Shown: piece by piece, positions 63,152-64,000 of the stretch
Layout: each line of letters starts with the position of its first letter
Numbering within the stretch: the stretch's first letter is position 1
Assembly (NCBI GenBank): GCA_041397765.1
Contig: JAWKWA010000021.1
Location: 1 to 64,000 of the forward strand
Source: JAWKWA01 sp041397765
GTDB taxonomy: Bacteria; Pseudomonadota; Alphaproteobacteria; Rhizobiales; Hyphomicrobiaceae
Length of the DNA stretch: 64,000 nt
Direction of reading: 5' to 3'
Notes under the pieces: model-generated
Told to the model about the DNA's origin: nothing
Databases searched by the model: none
The model's input: the letters and a program-made list of their open reading frames with translations, nothing else
Made by a program: the position numbers and the translations under genes

Positions 63152-64000
63152 TTGAGCGACTGGATGTTCAGACGCGGCGGAGGCAGCCGGCTCATCAACT
63201 GGCTGGCCCTCGATTCGTGGCTCGATTCGAGCCTCTACGACGCCTGGCAGTCGATCAAGGCGGCCTGGGCGGCGGCGGCGGCCTTCTCGCAGCGCTTCCG
63301 GCTCACAGGCCCCCAGAAAGCGATGAGCGAGATCCTGTCGGAGGCGGCCACTCTGGGCACCGGCGGCTTCTTCGTGCTGCTCATCCTCGCCCAGTCGTCG
63401 TTCGAGGCGGTGCAGCGCGACGACTGGCTGTCTTTCAGGCCGGATCAGCGTCACCTTCCTCGACGGCGACGGCAACGAGATCGGCAAGCGCGGCATCAAC
63501 CGCTCCGACGCGGTGCCGCTGGCGGAAATTCCCGACGTCGTGATCAAGGCGACGCTCGCCACCGAGGATCGCCGATTCTTCGAGCATTACGGCATCGACG
63601 TGCTCGGCACGCTGCGCGCGCTCGTCGAGAATCTGAGGGCCAACGAGGTGGTGCAGGGCGGCTCGTCCATCACGCAGCAGCTCGCCAAGAACCTGTTCCT
63701 GTCCTCCGAACGCTCGCTGGAGCGCAAGGTCAAGGAGGCCTTCCTTGCTCTGTGGCTCGAGCACCACATGACCAAGGAGGAATCCTCAAGCTCTATTTCG
63801 ACCGGGCCTATGGGCGGTGGCGCGTTCGGCGTCGAGGCCGCCGCCCAGGTCTATTTCGGCAAGTCGATCCGCGAGGTTTCGCTGGCTGAGGCCGCCATGC
63901 CGAATCTTCAAGGCGCCGACCAAATATGCCCCGCACATCAATCTCGCCGCCGCCCGGGCCGCGCCGACGAGGTGCTGACCAATATGGTGCAGGCCGAATT
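63152..64000 (+). CDS. Class A penicillin-binding protein (PBP1A family), 3' end missing, frameshifted
   Basis: The N-terminal part has a cytosolic start (MFRRGGGSRLINWLALDSWL), one transmembrane helix (LGTGGFFVLLILAQSSF), and the GT51 transglycosylase domain (ATEDRRFFEHYGIDVLGTLR with the catalytic Glu, EVVQGGSSITQQLAKNLFLS, MGGGAFGVEAAAQVYFGKSI). It polymerises and cross-links peptidoglycan. Shifts occur near 63437, 63781 (AA for AAA), 63811 (an AT pair missing), 63899 and 63961 (CC for CCC). The start is TTG at 63152 or ATG at 63164. The transpeptidase domain lies beyond the window. Divergent from the YkgJ gene. Confidence 0.8.

Overview
The window is about 68% GC by eye and reads as a chromosomal piece of an alphaproteobacterium, most likely in the order Hyphomicrobiales (Rhizobiales). 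The taxon is inferred from gene content and order. A feuP/feuQ-type two-component pair lies upstream of a cycHJKL-type (ccmIEFH) cytochrome c maturation operon. That is followed on the same strand by degP, a second two-component pair and glnE, and the window also holds a complete gene transfer agent (GTA) structural cluster of the Rhodobacter capsulatus type. No tRNA, rRNA, CRISPR array or insertion sequence was recognised.

Layout. 0-5.5 kb: the end of a glutamine-synthetase-family gene, a CAP/RTX secreted protein, an N,N-dimethylformamidase-like gene with two compensating frameshifts, a small secreted protein and a phasin. 5.6-25 kb: an exopolysaccharide locus with a polyprenyl-phosphate sugar-phosphate transferase, a Wzz/GumC-type chain-length protein, a fused GT26-GT4 glycosyltransferase, a flippase, an ExoQ-like polymerase/ligase, a GT2, a deacetylase and an aminotransferase. 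Its right half is a seven-gene minus-strand run. That run contains a HAD-UbiA prenyltransferase, a DprE1-like oxidase, an SDR, a small multidrug-resistance-type transporter and an ArnT-like membrane glycosyltransferase, and it resembles a polyprenyl-phospho-pentose (ribose/arabinose) pathway. 25-38 kb: pepN, an orphan HisKA-only membrane protein, glnE, a histidine kinase/response regulator pair, degP and a trypsin-like protease with a peptidoglycan-binding-like tail. 38-46 kb: ccmH-F-E-I, a glycine-zipper lipoprotein, feuQ, feuP and a small secreted protein in the position of feuN.

46.1-62 kb: an intact g1-g15 GTA cluster on the minus strand (terS, terL, portal, prohead protease, capsid, head-tail connectors, tail tube, chaperones, tape measure, distal tail, hub, NlpC/P60 peptidase, megatron). 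It is followed directly by an endolysin and a holin-like protein. Upstream of terS is an AT-rich block with a near-consensus sigma-70-type promoter facing the cluster. Between that promoter and terS sits a 12-copy, 16-bp tandem repeat. The GTA with its linked lysis module, promoter and repeat leader is the most interesting system in the window.

62.5-64 kb: a YkgJ/UPF0260-type gene and the start of a class A penicillin-binding protein. Both are broken by many single- and double-base indels, several in short homopolymers, which looks more like consensus errors near a contig end than biology. The same type of error probably explains the frameshift in the endolysin (a five-base G/C run) and the two in the dimethylformamidase-like gene.
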